From NCBI GenBank assembly GCA_945883115.1, contig CAMCXA010000014.1, forward strand, positions 1 through 50,044: a DNA stretch of 50,044 bases, in the 5' to 3' direction. Shown here piece by piece: positions 16,309 through 26,700 of this stretch. The notes below the pieces were generated by a model that was not told where the DNA came from, did no database searches, and saw nothing but the letters and a program-made list of their open reading frames with translations. Position 1 is the first letter of the stretch; each line of letters opens with the position of its first letter. This DNA comes from Alsobacter soli (lineage in GTDB: Bacteria > Pseudomonadota > Alphaproteobacteria > Rhizobiales > Beijerinckiaceae). The position numbers were made by a program, and so were the translations under genes.

Positions 16309-18042
16309 TCAGCCGCCGCTCGCCGACGTCGTATCGTCAGGGAGGCCCTTTTCGATCTTATCGAGAATTTTTTGCAAATCCTCCGGCTCCGGCTTCAGAT
16401 CGCGCGCATGGTTCCACTGGAAGCCCGCCTCCAGCTTCCGCCCCAACCGCCAATACACATCTCCCAGATGATCATTGATCACCGGATCGGACGGCTTCAG
16501 CGACACCGCCTTTTCCATATACTCCAGCGATTCCTCATATTTCCCGAGCCGGTAATAGGCCCAGCCGACACTGTCGACAATATACCCGTCCTTCGGCCGT
16601 AACTCGACGGCGCGCTTGAGCATTTTGAAGCCTTCTTCCAGATTGATCCCCTGATCAATCCACGAATAGCCGAGATAATTCAACACGAGGGGCTGATCCG
16701 GCCAAAGCTCCAGTGCTTTCCGGAAATCGGCCTCCGCCTTGGGCCATTGCTTGGTGCGCTCATAGCTAATGCCACGCGCGTAAAACAGGCTCCAATGGCT
16801 TGAATCCGCCTGCCCGATCAACGCAATCGCGTCCGAATAGGCCTTGCCCGCCGCCTCGAATTCCTTCCGCGAGCGATACACATTGCCCAACGCCGAATAC
16901 GCATCCAGGCCCCGCGCATGGCTGATAAGACTGTTCAGCTGTTTGACCGAGTCTTCCGAGCGGCCAAGTTGCTCCAGATTAAGTGCTACCTGCAATTCCG
17001 AATTGTACCGGAACGAGGAATTGATCGGCACCAGATCATACACCTCGTTTGCCGACCCCAACTGCCCCATGCGCTCATAGACCTCGCCAAGCATCATGAT
17101 CGCCATTGCATTTGTCGGATCAAGCCAGAGAGACAACCGCAAATAGATCAACGACGCCAATTCGTCGCCTTCACCATTGCCCGCCGCACCGAGACTATAC
17201 AGCACTTCCGCTGCACCCGACGCCGCCGTATCCACAGGCGGTTCAAGTGCCTTGCCCTCTTCGAGCGCCTTGATCTGGTCAAGAACCAGCGGATGGCGCG
17301 GCATCAATTTCTTGAAATCGGCATAGACCTTCTTCGCCTGGTCGCGATTGCCGCGCTGCGCCAGATAGCGTCCATAAAGGTCCGTCACCCGCAGCGTATT
17401 GCTGCCGGTCGCGTAAGCCTGCGACAGCATCACATCGGATATCTCGTGTCGTCCCGAAATATTTGCGATCAACCCGCCATGCAAATTGCGGAAGACGCTG
17501 AATGTTTCCTCGCCCTTCAAACGATCGATCGTTTCCATCGCACGCCGGAATTCCTTCGAACCCACCAAGGTCCAGGCCGAAAGCAACGTGGCGGTCAGAT
17601 CAGCCGCCCGCCCCCGCCCGCCCTTGTTCAGATAGGTCCGCGCCTGCGCATATTGCCGCGTCTTGATCCCGCGAACGCCAAGCGCCAGACGCGCGATCTC
17701 GTTACCCGGTTCCTGCTTCGCGATCCGCTCGGCCAGCTTCAGTGCATCGGTCATCTGCCCTTCCGCAAGCAGTGTCACAAAGGTCCGCTCGATCAACTCG
17801 CCGCTTTTCGGGTCTTCTTTCAAGGCCTCTGCGTAATAAAAAGCCGCCACCGCCGTGTCCTTTGAAAGCCCCGCCACAAGCCCTGCCAGATAATTGCCGG
17901 AGAGCGACTCGGCGCTATCATCTTGCGGCACCGTGTTGGCGCTTGCTACGTTCGTGGTTGAAGCACTGGTCGCGAAAGACAAAACCGCCGCAACGAATAC
18001 AAGGCGGGAAAATTCCAACATGCGGGCATAAAAAAGGGTCAC
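16309..18042 (-). CDS. Exported TPR-repeat protein
   Basis: A 577-residue protein made mostly of tetratricopeptide repeats. Clear units include ALGNVYRSRKEFEAAGKAY, AEADFRKALELWPDQPLVL and VGWAYYRLGKYEESLEYMEK in the C-terminal half. The N-terminus has a hydrophobic stretch (LVFVAAVLSFATSAS) followed by a likely signal peptidase site near AS-A, so it probably acts in the periplasm or is membrane-tethered. A GTG start at 18042 has GGGAAG upstream; ATG 18021 is possible but lacks a ribosome site. It sits between ispE and the ETF-ubiquinone oxidoreductase gene. TPR proteins at this place are common in related genomes; I infer a scaffolding role only. Confidence 0.85.
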   Translation of the reverse strand: MTLFYARMLEFSRLVFVAAVLSFATSASTTNVASANTVPQDDSAESLSGNYLAGLVAGLSKDTAVAAFYYAEALKEDPKSGELIERTFVTLLAEGQMTDALKLAERIAKQEPGNEIARLALGVRGIKTRQYAQARTYLNKGGRGRAADLTATLLSAWTLVGSKEFRRAMETIDRLKGEETFSVFRNLHGGLIANISGRHEISDVMLSQAYATGSNTLRVTDLYGRYLAQRGNRDQAKKVYADFKKLMPRHPLVLDQIKALEEGKALEPPVDTAASGAAEVLYSLGAAGNGEGDELASLIYLRLSLWLDPTNAMAIMMLGEVYERMGQLGSANEVYDLVPINSSFRYNSELQVALNLEQLGRSEDSVKQLNSLISHARGLDAYSALGNVYRSRKEFEAAGKAYSDAIALIGQADSSHWSLFYARGISYERTKQWPKAEADFRKALELWPDQPLVLNYLGYSWIDQGINLEEGFKMLKRAVELRPKDGYIVDSVGWAYYRLGKYEESLEYMEKAVSLKPSDPVINDHLGDVYWRLGRKLEAGFQWNHARDLKPEPEDLQKILDKIEKGLPDDTTSASGG

Positions 18043-18154
18043 TCAGTCATCTTCCCATTCATTCGGGCGCGCTGGACACGCATGATACAGCATCAAGTTC
18101 GATAAGCCATTACTGCAGATTACCAAATTCTGAATCGGAAAGAATAAGTTTTCG

Positions 18155-19834
18155 TTACATATTTGGATAATTCGGTCCGCCGCTCCCCTCGGGCGTCACC
18201 CAAGTGATGTTTTGGGATGGATCCTTGATATCGCAGGTCTTGCAGTGCACGCAATTCTGCGCATTGATCACAAAGCGCGGATCCGTTTTTGCAACCTCAT
18301 CGGCATAAACCACCTCGTAAACCCCTGCCGGGCAATAGAGCCGCGCCGGTTCTCCGTAAAGCGGCAGGTTTTTCGCAACTGGCACACTCGGATCTGACAG
18401 TTTGAGGTGAACGGGCTGATCTTCCTCGTGCTGCGTCGCAGCTAAAAACACTGACGACAATTTATCGAACGAAACCACCCCGTCCGGCTTCGGATACGTG
18501 ATCGGCGTCACCTCGGCCAACGGCTTCAACGTCGCATGGTCGGCCTTGGTATGCTTGAGCGTCCCAAACGGCGAAAACCCGAACAGATCATTGCACCACA
18601 TATCAAGCCCGCCCAGTCCGATGCCGATATACGTGCCGAACCGCGACCAGAGCGGCTTCACATTGCGAACCTTTTTCAAATCTTTGCCAATTGGCGAACC
18701 GCGCCATGCCGCCTCATACGCAACAAGTTCGTCATTACCGCGACCGGCCGCCAGCGCATCCCCAACCGCGTCCGCCGCCATGATCCCGGAAAGCACCGCA
18801 TTGTGCGAGCCCTTGATCCGCGCGACATTCACAAATCCAGCCGCACACCCGAGCAGCGCACCGCCGGGGAAACAAAGCTTCGGCACGGATTGCCAACCAC
18901 CCTCGGTAATGGCGCGCGCGCCATAAGAGATCCGCTTGCCACCCTCGAACGTCTCGCGCATCATCGGATGCGTTTTGAACCGCTGGAACTCGTCAAACGG
19001 CGACAAGGTCGGGTTCGTATAGTTGAGATGCACCACAAAGCCGACAGAAACCAGCCCGTCTTCCAGATGATACAGGAACGATCCGCCGCCCGTTGAACCA
19101 TCAAGCGGCCATCCGAATGAATGCTGCACAAGCCCCGGCTGATGCTTGTCGGGCGCGACTTGCCAAAGTTCCTTGATCCCGATTCCGAATTTCTGCGGAT
19201 CACTCTCGGCATCAAGCGCATACCTTTTGATCAGTTGCTTCGAGAGACTTCCCCGCGCACCCTCGCTGAACAGCGTATATTTGGCCCGCAACTCCATCCC
19301 GCGTGTGAAACCATCCTTGGCTTCGCCCGTTTTGGAAATACCCATATCGCCGGTCGCAACGCCGACAACCTCGCCGGCATCCCCGTAAAGCACTTCCGAT
19401 GCCGCAAACCCCGGATAAATTTCAACGCCCAACGCCTCGGCCCGTCCCGCAAGCCAGCGGCACACATTGCCGAGCGACACGATATAATTGCCATGATTGG
19501 ACATCAGCTTCGGCATCAGAAAATTCGGTAGCCTGATCCCACCCGCTGGCCCGAGCATATAAAATCGGTCATCCGTCACTTCGGTCTTGATCGGAACCTC
19601 CGGATCGGAACGCCAATCTGGAATCAAACGGTCCAGCCCGATCGGATCGATCACTGCACCGGACAATATATGCGCCCCGACTTCGGATCCCTTCTCGACC
19701 ACAACAACCGAGCAATCCGGATTGATCTGTTTCAGCCTAATCGCGGCGGAAAGCCCTGCCGGCCCCGCACCAACAATCACAACATCGAATTCCATGCCTT
19801 CGCGCGGGGTGGCCAGTGCCTCGCTGATATTCAT
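18155..19834 (-). CDS. Electron transfer flavoprotein-ubiquinone oxidoreductase
   Basis: A 559-residue membrane-associated flavoprotein that passes electrons from acyl-CoA and related dehydrogenases, via electron transfer flavoprotein, to ubiquinone. The FAD motif DVVIVGAGPAGLSAAIRL is near residue 17. The [4Fe-4S] ligands lie in the C-terminal part: Cys of LYCPAGVY, then NCVHCKTCDIKDP, which give the usual four cysteines. The end TPEGSGGPNYPNM is the family's conserved terminus. The start at 19834 has AGAGGA about eight bases upstream and is preferred to an upstream start at 19906. It diverges from the uracil-DNA glycosylase gene. Confidence 0.96.
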   Translation of the reverse strand: MNISEALATPREGMEFDVVIVGAGPAGLSAAIRLKQINPDCSVVVVEKGSEVGAHILSGAVIDPIGLDRLIPDWRSDPEVPIKTEVTDDRFYMLGPAGGIRLPNFLMPKLMSNHGNYIVSLGNVCRWLAGRAEALGVEIYPGFAASEVLYGDAGEVVGVATGDMGISKTGEAKDGFTRGMELRAKYTLFSEGARGSLSKQLIKRYALDAESDPQKFGIGIKELWQVAPDKHQPGLVQHSFGWPLDGSTGGGSFLYHLEDGLVSVGFVVHLNYTNPTLSPFDEFQRFKTHPMMRETFEGGKRISYGARAITEGGWQSVPKLCFPGGALLGCAAGFVNVARIKGSHNAVLSGIMAADAVGDALAAGRGNDELVAYEAAWRGSPIGKDLKKVRNVKPLWSRFGTYIGIGLGGLDMWCNDLFGFSPFGTLKHTKADHATLKPLAEVTPITYPKPDGVVSFDKLSSVFLAATQHEEDQPVHLKLSDPSVPVAKNLPLYGEPARLYCPAGVYEVVYADEVAKTDPRFVINAQNCVHCKTCDIKDPSQNITWVTPEGSGGPNYPNM

Positions 19835-19979
19835 ACTCGGTCCTCTTGCTGAAGAGTCGTGGGGATTTTTCCCAATCTCTATGACAAGAGTTTGGCCGTG
19901 CTGCAACTGATCGTGTTATAAGTCAGTCGGTACACCCGTCCGTGCCAGTCCGAAACGCCGATAGAGTTGCAGAACCGCG

Positions 19980-20828
19980 ATGGATCACGCTCTCAACACC
20001 GATGCGGACGCCGCCGATCTCTTGCGGTGGTACAGGCTTGCCGGTGTCGACGCGATCCTCGATGAAGAACCGCATGATCGTTTCGCCGAGCAACCCATCG
20101 TCGAAAGGCCGCCCGCACCGCGTGAAGCGTCCTCCGCCCTGCGACCTTCCGTCGCTCCCGCGCACGACACCGTAACATCACAGCAGCGCGGCACCGACCA
20201 AACCGCCCCGTTACGCCCTGAAGAGGCGGTGCTCTCTGCCCGGCGCCTTGCCGCTGACGCCACGATGCTCGCAGAACTCCGCACCGCGCTCGAAATCTTT
20301 TCCGATTGCGCCTTGAGCAAGACGGCCAAAAATCCCGTTGTTTCGAACGGACCGGTCGGCGCGCGTCTGATGATCATCGGCGACGTTCCCGATGCTGACG
20401 AGGATCGCACGGGTGAAGCATTTTCAGGCGAGGCGGGCGATTTGCTTGACAAGATGCTCGCTGCCATCGGCCTCAAGCGCAAGGATATCGCCCTGACCCC
20501 TGCCATTCCATGGCGACCACCAGGCAATAGGGCGCTTTCACCACATGAAATCACCCTGTGCGACCCGTTCCTCAAGCGGCAGATTGCGCTGATTCAACCC
20601 GGAATGGTCGTCTGCATGAGCAGTCTGGCGGCGCGTTTGACATTAGGCCGCACCGAGCAACTACTGAGAATACGCGGAAAATGGTTCGAGTGTTCGACAG
20701 GCGAGGCAACAGTTCCTGCCCTTGTCAGCCTGCATCCGGCGATGCTGCTACGCCAACCCTTGCAGAAGCGCTACGCTTGGCAGGATCTCAAAGAAATCAG
20801 GGCCCGCCTTGGCAGGCAGACCCCGTAA
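19980..20828 (+). CDS. Uracil-DNA glycosylase, family 4-like, with an incomplete cluster-ligand set
   Basis: A 282-residue DNA repair enzyme of the uracil-DNA glycosylase superfamily. The core is collinear with family 4 from about residue 105: MIIGDVPDADEDRTGEAF corresponds to GEAPG-x-x-ED, WRPPGNRALSPHE to the CRPP-x-NR motif, and LHPAMLLR to the HPA motif (252-254). Family 4 enzymes hold a [4Fe-4S] cluster with four cysteines. Here Cys110 and Cys194 are kept, but the second and third are Ser113 and Trp178. The catalytic GEAPG is GDVPD. About 100 N-terminal residues are low-complexity linker. It may lack the cluster or have altered activity. It converges with atpF. Confidence 0.85.
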   Translation: MDHALNTDADAADLLRWYRLAGVDAILDEEPHDRFAEQPIVERPPAPREASSALRPSVAPAHDTVTSQQRGTDQTAPLRPEEAVLSARRLAADATMLAELRTALEIFSDCALSKTAKNPVVSNGPVGARLMIIGDVPDADEDRTGEAFSGEAGDLLDKMLAAIGLKRKDIALTPAIPWRPPGNRALSPHEITLCDPFLKRQIALIQPGMVVCMSSLAARLTLGRTEQLLRIRGKWFECSTGEATVPALVSLHPAMLLRQPLQKRYAWQDLKEIRARLGRQTP

Positions 20829-20853
20829 ATCATACTCCGTGAAAATCTCGTGA

Positions 20854-21339
20854 TCAGCGCAAATTGGCAGCGACATCCTTGAGGCCGGAGGTGACGATCG
20901 CATCGCCCTTGCTGCCCTTGAGTTCACTTTGCAACACGATCTCGGCTGCCTTTACTGCCGCATCCACTGCAGCACCGCGCACTTCCGCCAACGCGGTAGC
21001 TTCGGCCTGCGCAATGCGTTGCTCGGCCATCGCGCGACGACGCACCATGAACGCATCGAATTCGGCCTGCACAGACTGCGTGTAATGTTCTGCTTCCGTC
21101 CGGGCCATTGCCACAATCGAGTCGGCTTCCGATTCAGCGGCTTTGAACTTGTTCTGATAATCCGAAAGCACCCGTTGCGCTTCCACACGGAGCGCCTTTG
21201 CTTCCTCGAGTTCCTTACGGATCTGTTCGGAGCGATCATCGAGACTGCGGATCAGCGTCCCGAACGCACCGGCGCGATAGAGGATGCCGATAAAAACGAC
21301 AAACGCCACAGCAACCCAAAAGCTTGCATCAAAAGACAT
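20854..21339 (-). CDS. atpF: ATP synthase F0 subunit b
   Basis: A 161-residue subunit of the F0 sector stalk. An N-terminal membrane helix (FWVAVAFVVFIGILYRAGAF, residues 7-26) is followed by a long charged helix rich in Ala, Glu and Gln, as in all b subunits. It is the last gene of the F0 cluster and starts eight bases after its paralogue b'. Alphaproteobacteria with two b-type genes usually have b' first and b second, which sets the naming here. The F1 genes are not in this window. Confidence 0.93.
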   Translation of the reverse strand: MSFDASFWVAVAFVVFIGILYRAGAFGTLIRSLDDRSEQIRKELEEAKALRVEAQRVLSDYQNKFKAAESEADSIVAMARTEAEHYTQSVQAEFDAFMVRRRAMAEQRIAQAEATALAEVRGAAVDAAVKAAEIVLQSELKGSKGDAIVTSGLKDVAANLR

Positions 21340-21347
21340 GGCGCGCC

Positions 21348-21893
21348 TCAGTAATGGTTGATCTTTTCGACCGCCGCGACAATCGCGGCTTTCGGTGGTG
21401 CCTTGCCGGTAAACCGGGCGACAATGTCATGAGCGGCTTCAATGGCCATTTCACGGACATTTTCCATCGCACGCGCTTTGCTATCGGCAATTGTATGCTC
21501 TTCCGACGTGAGATTGGCCGCAATCTCCTCGTCAAACGCCTTCCGCTTTTCCATGATCTGGGCATTCAGACGATCACGCGTCTGCGCTCCGATCTCTTCG
21601 GCATGGGCATGGGCATCAGCAAGTGCTTTCTCGAAGGAGGCAATCGCTATTCCGGTCTCGTTTTTCAGCCTTTCGGCTTCGGCGAGGTCGGTTTCACGCG
21701 CCAGCCGTCTGGCTTCCAGAATTCCAGCCACCCGTGGCAGGGCGATCCGTGACATCAGCAGATAGAGAACGCCGAAGACAATGACGAGCCAGATCAGCTG
21801 GGGACCGAAAGTCGAGGAATCGAATGGCGGAAACGGCGCCTTCGCATGCTGATCATGCCCGACTTCAGTGGAGGTCGTCGCAGATTGCGTCAT
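21348..21893 (-). CDS. ATP synthase F0 subunit b'
   Basis: A 181-residue second b-type stalk subunit. After a polar N-terminus of about 25 residues (a typical b' extension) a membrane helix is seen at about 31-50 (FGPQLIWLVIVFGVLYLLMS), then a long amphipathic charged helix. b and b' form a heterodimer in the peripheral stalk of alphaproteobacterial ATP synthase. A GAGGG site lies five bases before ATG 21893. It follows atpE after a 115-base spacer containing two hairpins. Confidence 0.93.
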   Translation of the reverse strand: MTQSATTSTEVGHDQHAKAPFPPFDSSTFGPQLIWLVIVFGVLYLLMSRIALPRVAGILEARRLARETDLAEAERLKNETGIAIASFEKALADAHAHAEEIGAQTRDRLNAQIMEKRKAFDEEIAANLTSEEHTIADSKARAMENVREMAIEAAHDIVARFTGKAPPKAAIVAAVEKINHY

Positions 21894-21938
21894 GTTTCCC
21901 TCGATAGGATTGAGAAAGGCCAGATCGGAACCGGAAAA

Positions 21939-22000
21939 CCCGCCCTGTTAAGGGGGCGGGAAAATCGGCAAATTACCCGGCGTCGCAACGCTCGGCCGGG
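21939..22000 (-). promoter_or_regulatory. Two hairpins in the atpE-atpF' intercistronic spacer
   Basis: In the 115-base spacer, CCCGCCC at 21939-21945 pairs with GGGCGGG at 21954-21960, and CCCGGC at 21976-21981 pairs with GCCGGG at 21995-22000. On the transcribed (minus) strand the second hairpin comes first, eight bases after the atpE stop, with no U-run after it. Such structures commonly stabilise the abundant atpE message or partly end transcription so that c-subunit exceeds b subunits. That role is inference. Confidence 0.5.
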
Positions 22001-22008
22001 CTTTTGAA

Positions 22009-22236
22009 TTAGATCACGAACAGCAGAAGGATCGCGACAAGGAACGCGAAAATGCCGAGACCTTCAGCAAGTGCCGCGCCGATGAACGCGCGACCGAACT
22101 GGCCGTCCGATGCCGATGGATTGCGCAGCGCTCCCGACAGGAAGTTGCCGAAAATCACGCCAACGCCAATTGCGGCGATGCCCATGCCGATAGCCGCGAG
22201 ACCGGCGCCGATGTATTTTGCAGAGACGGGATCCAT
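22009..22236 (-). CDS. atpE: ATP synthase F0 subunit c
   Basis: A 75-residue proteolipid that forms the rotor ring. It has two hydrophobic helices joined by the polar loop [12 protein letters not shown]. The second helix carries the proton-binding acid as [13 protein letters not shown] (Glu). The first helix has the glycine-rich packing pattern [21 protein letters not shown]. It is 56 bases after atpB on the same strand. Confidence 0.97.
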   Translation of the reverse strand: MDPVSAKYIGAGLAAIGMGIAAIGVGVIFGNFLSGALRNPSASDGQFGRAFIGAALAEGLGIFAFLVAILLLFVI

Positions 22237-22292
22237 GAGAGTGCTCCTGTTGGGTAGATGGATCTAGAGGGAAAGAAAACCGGCCATTGAAA

Positions 22293-23039
22293 TCAGTGCC
22301 CGGGATGGATGGCGTCGTTAAGATAGACGCAAGTGAGAATAGCAAAGACATACGCCTGAAGCCCGGCGACCAGTAATTCCAGTGCCGTCAGTGCCACGGT
22401 CATGGCAAACGGCAACGGCGCCAGAATGATTGCCCATGTGCCCGTGCCAAGCAACATCGCCACAAACCCGCCGAACACTTTCAGCGTGATGTGGCCTGCC
22501 AGCATATTGGCAAACAGACGGACCGACAGGCTGATCGGCCGCGACACGAACGAGATCACTTCGATCATCACCAGCAATGGCAGAAGAAACGGGGATACGC
22601 CCGACGGCACAAACAGATTGAGAAAATGAAAGCCGTGCCGCACGAAGCCGTAGATCAAAACAGTCGAAATCACGAGCGCCGCAAGCGCGAAAGTGACGAT
22701 GATATGGCTTGTAACCGTAAACGTATAAGGGATCAGGCCGACCAGATTTGAAATCAGCACGAACATGAACAACGAGAACACAAGCGGGAAAAACTTCATC
22801 CCCTCCTGCCCGGCCGAACCGCGCACCGTCGACGCCACAAACTCGTACGCAACCTCACCGAGCGACTGCAATCGCCCGGGAACCAGCGCGCGCTGCGAAG
22901 TGCCGACAATCATGATGAAGCTGATAATGGCCAAAACCACGACCATGAACAACGACGAATTCGTCACCTCGATCGGGCCAACATGGAATGCGGGCGCAAT
23001 GATAAACTGATGGATCGGATCAATTCCGTTCGCCGCCAC
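22293..23039 (-). CDS. atpB: ATP synthase F0 subunit a
   Basis: A 248-residue membrane protein that forms the proton half-channels next to the c ring. The essential Arg is in the conserved [16 protein letters not shown], and further channel residues are in [19 protein letters not shown]. Five to six hydrophobic segments are visible. It follows the AtpI gene by 96 bases and precedes atpE. The length is normal for alphaproteobacteria. Confidence 0.97.
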   Translation of the reverse strand: MAANGIDPIHQFIIAPAFHVGPIEVTNSSLFMVVVLAIISFIMIVGTSQRALVPGRLQSLGEVAYEFVASTVRGSAGQEGMKFFPLVFSLFMFVLISNLVGLIPYTFTVTSHIIVTFALAALVISTVLIYGFVRHGFHFLNLFVPSGVSPFLLPLLVMIEVISFVSRPISLSVRLFANMLAGHITLKVFGGFVAMLLGTGTWAIILAPLPFAMTVALTALELLVAGLQAYVFAILTCVYLNDAIHPGH

Positions 23040-23135
23040 GTCAAGCCCCCACCGCCAGAACCAAAGACCGCCGAACCACTCGGCGACCCACTCTCGAAAT
23101 TCCCCGGAACAAACCCGTTCCGCATATCCGCCATA

Positions 23136-23477
23136 CTATCGTATGACCGTCTTCTTTAGTGCCGCCCGCACCATGTTCCAGAACCCGGCAGCAATGCCCA
23201 AACCCAGAAACACGATCAGAAACCACGGCTTCGTTCCAAGCCACTGATCAAGCTGCCATCCGATGAAGGCACCGACCAGCACGCCCGCAACAAGCTCGCT
23301 CAGAATGCGGAAACCAAGAGCAATCGCCCTGCTGGTCTCGCCGGCAGAACCCTGATCATCCTGGGATGACCCTGCCCCGCCACTTTCCGAGAGCTTCTTC
23401 TCGATAGCGCCCGATATCTTCTCGAACCGCTCGCGAAGCGCGCGGTCCTGATCCGAATCATTGTTGACCCCAACCAT
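23136..23477 (-). CDS. atpI: AtpI/AtpZ-family ATP synthase accessory protein
   Basis: A 113-residue small membrane protein that leads the F0 cluster. The first 60 residues are charged and polar. Two hydrophobic segments follow (LVAGVLVGAFIGWQLDQW and FLIVFLGLGIAAGFWNMV) joined by LGTKP, which is the pattern of the AtpI/AtpZ family thought to help c-ring assembly or ion balance. ATG 23477 has GGAG seven bases upstream and is preferred over 23510. A strong sigma-70-like promoter lies about 110 bases before the start. Confidence 0.88.
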   Translation of the reverse strand: MVGVNNDSDQDRALRERFEKISGAIEKKLSESGGAGSSQDDQGSAGETSRAIALGFRILSELVAGVLVGAFIGWQLDQWLGTKPWFLIVFLGLGIAAGFWNMVRAALKKTVIR

Positions 23478-23589
23478 TAGCTTGCTCCAATCCAAGCGGA
23501 AAGACCGCATTTAAAAGCGTCAAACCCGACACTCTGAACCGGAGCGCGATAAGGAAAGCAGAGGTCAAGCCCGCCCCTCAAGCGGGCGT

Positions 23590-23618
23590 AACATAGTTTT
23601 TGCCATGATGGGTGTCAA
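23590..23618 (-). promoter_or_regulatory. Sigma-70-type promoter of the F0 ATP synthase operon
   Basis: On the minus strand a perfect TTGACA (-35, at 23618 down to 23613) is followed after exactly 17 bases by TATGTT (-10, at 23595 down to 23590). It lies in the 246-base gap between the smc stop and the AtpI start. Transcription would begin near 23583, giving a leader of about 105 bases. Confidence 0.7.
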
Positions 23619-23723
23619 GCGAGGTTAAAAATCATTTAACCTATTGAAAATCATCGTTAATTCACCGATCTGCTTATTCGTCGCACCCAAACCCTCGCAT
23701 CTATCCCGAACATTCCGTCAAGA

Positions 23724-26700
23724 TCACGATGCTTCAAGGAACTGTTCCGCCGTCTGCAAGTCCACCGAAACCAGCTGGCTCACCCCCCGTTCCGCCATCG
23801 TCACACCGAACAAACGGTCCATACGCGACATGGTCAGCGGGTTGTGCGTGATCACGATAAACCGCGTATCGGTCGCCTGCGCCATATCGGTCAGAAGCGC
23901 GCAATAGCGTTCGACATTCGCGTCATCGAGCGGCGCATCCACCTCGTCCAGCACGCAAATCGGCGATGGATTCGTCAGAAACACTGCAAAAATCAGCGCA
24001 ATCGCTGTCAAAGCCTGCTCTCCGCCCGAAAGCAGCGTCAGCACAGTCGGCTTCTTCCCCGGCGGCCGCGCGATGATTTCGAGCCCCGCCTCGAGTGGAT
24101 CATCCGATTCGATCAGCTCCAATTGCGCCGTCCCGCCGCCAAACAACGACACGAACAATTTCTCGAAATGGCCCTGCACCGTCGAAAACGCCGCCAGAAG
24201 CCGCTCGCGCCCCTCCCGGTTCAGCGAGCCGATCCCCGCTCTTAACCGCCGGATCGCCGAATCAAGATCATTCCGTTCCGCCGCCAATTCGTCACGCCGC
24301 GCCTCGACTTCCCGCAATTCGTCGTCAGCCTGCAGATTCACCGCCCCGAGCCGCTCGCGATCCTGCTTCAGCCGCTCGAGCTGCCGCTCTGCCGTCTCGC
24401 CTTCCTCTGCTTCGACACTCGTCTCGGCTGCGAGCTTTTTCGCGAGATCCGCCGGCGTCATGTCCAGCGCATCGCGGATCATATTCAATATCTCGCCCTG
24501 TTGCGACACCGCCGCCTCGAGCCGGAGATCGCTTCTGAGTTTCTGCTCGCGCGCCTCGCCGAGCACGCCGCTCGCCGCCCGCAACCCGCGTTCAATGTCG
24601 CCGAGCGCCACTTCCGCCACGGCCAACCGGTCGGAGGCAAGCGCCCGCTCCCTCTCCGCCGCGCTGATCGCATCAAGCAACAGCCTGCGCTTTTCCAAAA
24701 ACAGCGCCGGCGCTTCCGCGAGTTGCGCCTGCTCCGCCGTCACATCCGCGAGCCGCCGCTGCACTTCGGCCATCTGCCCCGCCGCGCGATGCCGCCGCTC
24801 TTCCCAGGATTTCACCTCGTCGCTGATCGCCTGCCTGCGCCGCGCCCGCTCTGTCCCCTCCCGGATCAGCGTCTGCACCATAGCGCGCGCTTCCGCCGCC
24901 GAAGCGCGTTCAGCATTTGCCACCAGCTGCGCCTGCTGCAAGGCTTCCTGCAGGTCCGACTGCTCGGCGAGTTCCGCAAGCTCCGCCAAAGCACCATCGC
25001 GCCGCAATGTTAGTTCGGCACGCCCCGCCTCCGCTGCAATCCGCGCCTCTGAAAGCGCAAACCGCCGCGCCGCACTCTCGCTGAAACTCTTCTCGCGAAC
25101 CGCCAGAACACTCCGCTTTTGCTCGAGATCACGCTGCCCCGCCCGCGCGGCCTCCAGCGCGACGCGCTCCGCCTCCGCCGCCTGCCGGACGCGCGCGGTT
25201 GCCTCCGCCAATGCCTGCCGGGCCGCATCAGCAGCAGTACGCGCCAAAGCCGCATCACGTGCGAGATCCGCCATGCGGTTGCGTTCCGCAAGTCGCCGCG
25301 CGGCGGGTGTCGGTGCTTCCGCAGCCGAGACAAACCCATCCCACCGCCAAACATCGCCTTCGCACGTCACGAGTTCCTGCCCGGGCTTCAGCACCCCCTG
25401 CAAGGCCGCACCCTGCGCCCGCTCCACAATGCCGATCTGGGCCAACCGCCGCAGCAAAGGCTCTGGTGCCGTCACCACCTCCAGCATTGGCTGCACGCCC
25501 TCGGGCAGGGATGCCGCATCCTCCCCTGAGAGAACCGTCCAATGCGCCGGCGCTTCGGGATCATCCGACACTTCGAGATCCTCGCCAAGTGCCGCCCCGA
25601 GCGCGATCTCGTATCCCTTCTGCACCGAAACCTGCTCGATCAGTCCCGGACCATGCGCGCTCGTTCCCGGTGCCAGCAATTTCGCCAGCGTTCTCAATTC
25701 CGTCTCGAGCCGCTGCGCCGCGCGCTCCGCCTCGTCATGCTTTGTCCTGAGTCCCGCCTCGTTTGTCCGCGCCGTCTCATGCGCCGCCCGCATCCGCTCG
25801 GCCGCTTCATCGCCGAGCCTCACCGTCGCCATCGCCTCGTCGACCGAACCCTTCAACCGCTCCAGTTCGGTCGCAATATCGGCTTCCACCGGCAAGGCAG
25901 CACTTTCGCGCTCGATCCGCGCGAGTTCCTGCTCGATACGCCCCAATCGCCCCGTTTCGTCCTGAATGAGCCGCTCGAGTGCCGCGCGCCGCGCCGTACG
26001 CTCCGCCATCTGCGCTTGCGCCGTGCCAAGTGCCGCCTCGGCAATCGCCATGGCCGCCTCGCGCGCCTCAAGCCTGCCTCTCGCCTCCGCCTCGTGCGCC
26101 GCGCCCTGTTCGACAGCGAGAGCGAGCGTCGCCTCTTCCTCGGCCCGCGCCTGGATAGCCGCCCGCGCATCCTCCACCAAGGCCGTTTCCCGTGCGAAAT
26201 CGCCACCGAGCTCCTGCGCCCGCCGCGCCAGTTCGGCAACGCGCTGCTCGACGCGCTTTTCCTCGCTATCGAGCGCATTCCGCTCCAGCACCATCCTTTG
26301 CACCGCCGCAGCCGATGCCACCGCCGCGTCCCGCAAAGCCGGTATCGCCTCGGCCGCTTCCGCCTGTTGCCGGATCAGAACCGACTCATTCAGCGTCCGT
26401 GTGGCAACCTCGGCATCATTCCGCATCACCTCGTCGCGCAACGCGGCAACGGATTTTTCCGCGTCATTCCATTGCCTGAGCAGAATCATCGCCTCGATGC
26501 GCCTAATTTCTGCCGAAAGCGCCCGATAACGCTGCGACTGGCGCGATTGCCGCTTCAACCCGTCGGCACGCTGCTCGATCTCACGCAAAATATCATCAAT
26601 CCGCGACAGGTTCGTTTCAGCCGCCTTCAGCCGCAATTCCGCTTCCTGCCGCCGCCCGTGCAGCCCCGCAATCCCGGCCGCATCCTCCAGAATGCGCCGC

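Noticed and set aside
23569-23587. A 6-bp GC-rich hairpin between smc and the ATP synthase genes, considered as the smc terminator
   Set aside because: It has no T-run in the smc direction and lies downstream of the predicted ATP synthase promoter, inside that leader; evidence for either role is too thin.
24073-25965. A 630-codon open frame on the plus strand inside smc, and others of 417 and 517 codons nearby
   Set aside because: They lie opposite smc and neighbours, consist mainly of Ser, Ala and Arg, and match the reverse complement of GC-rich coiled-coil codons. No domain is recognisable.
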